A stretch of 6,092 nt of DNA from CALELF01 sp045617925. Its GTDB lineage: Bacteria > Synergistota > Synergistia > Synergistales > Synergistaceae. The stretch is from NCBI GenBank assembly GCA_045617925.1, contig JAZLJR010000014.1, positions 1 through 6,092 on the forward strand. The letters run 5' to 3'. The notes under the pieces were generated by a model. That model ran no database searches. It saw only the letters and a list, made by a program, of their open reading frames with translations, and had not been told where the DNA came from. The position numbers and the translations under genes were made by a program. How positions within the stretch are numbered: the stretch's first letter is position 1; every line of letters starts with the position of its first letter. Shown here in pieces: positions 4,801 through 6,092 of this stretch.

Positions 4801-6092
4801 ATGAGCAAAAAAATATTAGTCTTACTACTAACAACTTTATTGATTTTTTCAAACTCTTTCTCTCTTTGTGCCGTGGCTGCTGTTGAGAGTAGTGACAAAG
4901 AGAATGTGGGATCCCAAGCTCAAAAGGCAGAAGCAAAGCGAAAGGAAGCTTTTGTCAAAGCATTGAAGGAAGAGAATATTTCTGAAATGGTTAAAAATAT
5001 GACCATTGAAGAAAAAATTACCCAGACCTTTATGATGTCCCTAGAAAATCAACTGAAGGACAAGAATACCTTGCCTAAAGCAGTCAAAGAAATTATAAAA
5101 AAATATCACTTTGGTTCTATCATTTTGTTCAGTGGTAACCTTAAAACTATAAAGGACACTTTTCAGCTGACAAAGGATATGCAGAGTGCTGCAATGGAAG
5201 ATAATGGACTTCCATTAATCATTGCTACAGACCAAGAAGGTGGTCGAGTTTTCCATTTAGGTTCTGGCACTGCTTTGTCAGGCAATATGGCAGTGGCTGC
5301 CACAGGAGAAGCCGCCAATGCAAAAAAAGCAGGACAAATTATCGGAAAAGAGATTTTTGCTCTAGGCTTAAGCACTCCTCTTGCTCCTGTGATGGATGTA
5401 AACAATAATGCGCAAAATCCAGTAATTGGTGTTCGTTCTTTTGGCGATACTCCTGAGACGGTATCGGAATTTGGCATTGCTGAAATCCAAGGATTAGCAG
5501 AGGTAGGAGCTATTAGTTGTGCAAAGCATTTCCCTGGTCATGGCGACACTGGTGTGGATTCTCACCTCGGATTACCTGTTATAAACAAGACTCTAGATGA
5601 ACTAAAAACACTAGAACTGGTTCCCTTCAAAAAAGCTATAGATGCCGGTGTTGATATGATTATGACTGCTCATATTCTTTACCCTAAAATTGATAACACA
5701 AAAATTTTATCTGAGAAAACCGGTAAATATGAAAATCGTCCTGCAACACTGTCAAAGATAATTATTACGGATATATTAAAAAATCCAAGAGTGCTGAATT
5801 TCCAAGGTGTTGTGGTTACGGACTCTATGAGCATGCAGGGGGTTTCAGCAAAATTCAATCAAGATCAGGCTGTGATAGAAACACTAAAAGCAGGCGCTGA
5901 TTTGATTTGCAAACCTGTGTTTGATTGTCAAACAGAAGCAGAGGTTTGTAAAAAGTTAGATTTGCTGATTCAGTCAGTTAAGAAATCCCTCTTGTCAAAA
6001 GATGCAGATTCTCTTTCCATGGAACGACTTGATGACGCTGTTACACGGATTTTGACCTTGAAAAAGAACAAAGGGCTATTGTCTTACAGCTC
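4801..6092 (+). CDS. Secreted glycoside hydrolase family 3, NagZ-like beta-N-acetylhexosaminidase (3' truncated by window)
   Basis: An open frame of 430 codons runs to the right edge. Residues 1-26 are a Sec signal peptide: MSKK, a hydrophobic core ILVLLLTTLLIF, then a likely AVA|A cleavage site. Cys23 lacks a proper lipobox because Leu precedes it. A K/E/Q-rich linker (28-60) leads into the GH3 TIM barrel. Motifs are MTIEEKITQTFM (67-78), HFGSIILFSGN (103-113), DQEGGRV (144-150), LAPVMDVN (194-201) and the NagZ signature KHFPGHGDTGVDSH (242-255), in which Asp253 and His255 match the acid/base dyad of Bacillus NagZ. VVVTDSMSMQGV (337-348) provides the nucleophile Asp341, and PATLSKIIITDIL precedes it. 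The enzyme should release terminal beta-GlcNAc from peptidoglycan fragments or glycans outside the cytoplasm. The barrel looks nearly complete at the edge (RILTLKKNKGLL); whether a second domain follows, as in Bacillus NagZ, cannot be seen. Its ATG is 8 nt after the upstream stop, with only a weak GAG as ribosome binding site, suggesting coupling. Confidence 0.9.
   Translation, partial: MSKKILVLLLTTLLIFSNSFSLCAVAAVESSDKENVGSQAQKAEAKRKEAFVKALKEENISEMVKNMTIEEKITQTFMMSLENQLKDKNTLPKAVKEIIKKYHFGSIILFSGNLKTIKDTFQLTKDMQSAAMEDNGLPLIIATDQEGGRVFHLGSGTALSGNMAVAATGEAANAKKAGQIIGKEIFALGLSTPLAPVMDVNNNAQNPVIGVRSFGDTPETVSEFGIAEIQGLAEVGAISCAKHFPGHGDTGVDSHLGLPVINKTLDELKTLELVPFKKAIDAGVDMIMTAHILYPKIDNTKILSEKTGKYENRPATLSKIIITDILKNPRVLNFQGVVVTDSMSMQGVSAKFNQDQAVIETLKAGADLICKPVFDCQTEAEVCKKLDLLIQSVKKSLLSKDADSLSMERLDDAVTRILTLKKNKGLLSYS

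Noticed and set aside
4805..4813. Run of seven A in the first codons of the GH3 gene as a phase-variation tract
   Set aside because: Seven A in AAA-AAA-ATA codons of a signal peptide is common in AT-rich genes and too short to argue for switching.
4815..4833. Small TTAGT...ACTAA inverted repeat inside the signal-peptide coding region
   Set aside because: The stem is only 5 A/T-rich base pairs, within coding sequence, and likely chance.
4864..4872. Lipoprotein cleavage at Cys23 of the GH3 protein
   Set aside because: The residue before the Cys is Leu rather than Gly/Ala/Ser, so there is no valid lipobox; an AVA-type signal peptidase I site follows directly.
5163..5477. Minus-strand 104-codon frame antisense to the GH3 gene
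   Set aside because: The plus strand carries intact GH3 motifs through this stretch; the antisense product shows no recognisable family features.

Overview
This is an AT-leaning bacterial chromosome segment. It holds a tight co-directional plus-strand operon, scpA - scpB - rluB - ugd - RidA-family gene - secreted GH3 glycosidase, and at the left edge a divergent minus-strand gene for a polytopic membrane protein. Nearly all of it is housekeeping or envelope metabolism. I see no tRNA, rRNA, CRISPR array, transposase or phage gene. The host appears to be a low-GC bacterium using an SMC-ScpAB condensin. A NagZ-type GH3 enzyme carrying a Sec signal peptide fits Bacillota-like organisms or other lineages with exported NagZ (Negativicutes, Synergistota and spirochaetes are possible) better than a typical proteobacterium, where NagZ is cytosolic. 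The phylum cannot be fixed from this window.

Layout. Positions 1-464 (minus) are the N-terminal part of a multi-spanning membrane protein, possibly of the GtrII or GT-C glycosyltransferase kind; its frame is open to the window edge. Positions 465-669 form a divergent control region with one good sigma-70-like promoter facing each way (TTGCAA-17-TATAAT on minus, TTGACA-17-TATACT on plus). A perfect 13-bp palindrome, AAGACGCCGTCTT, lies between the two -35 boxes. Positions 670-1551 are scpA. Positions 1552-1748 are a gap that splits the normally adjacent scpA and scpB. It contains a 165-bp block bounded by 21-nt inverted repeats (19 of 21 matching) built from 9-nt units, and a terminator-like hairpin whose U-tract lies on the minus strand. 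Positions 1749-2366 are scpB, which overlaps rluB (2353-3078) by 14 nt; rluB in turn overlaps ugd (3065-4321) by 14 nt. A RidA-family gene (4334-4792) and a secreted GH3 beta-N-acetylhexosaminidase gene (4801 to beyond 6092) follow at gaps of 12 and 8 nt.

Functional reading. ScpA and ScpB are the kleisin and winged-helix partners of SMC in chromosome compaction. RluB modifies 23S rRNA. Ugd makes UDP-glucuronate for surface polysaccharide. The RidA-like protein probably has a metabolite-clearing role. The GH3 enzyme probably trims N-acetylglucosamine from peptidoglycan or related glycans outside the cytoplasm. With the divergent membrane protein, the region couples chromosome and ribosome housekeeping to envelope glycan functions. 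The least ordinary parts are the inverted-repeat block inside scpAB and the palindrome between the divergent promoters.
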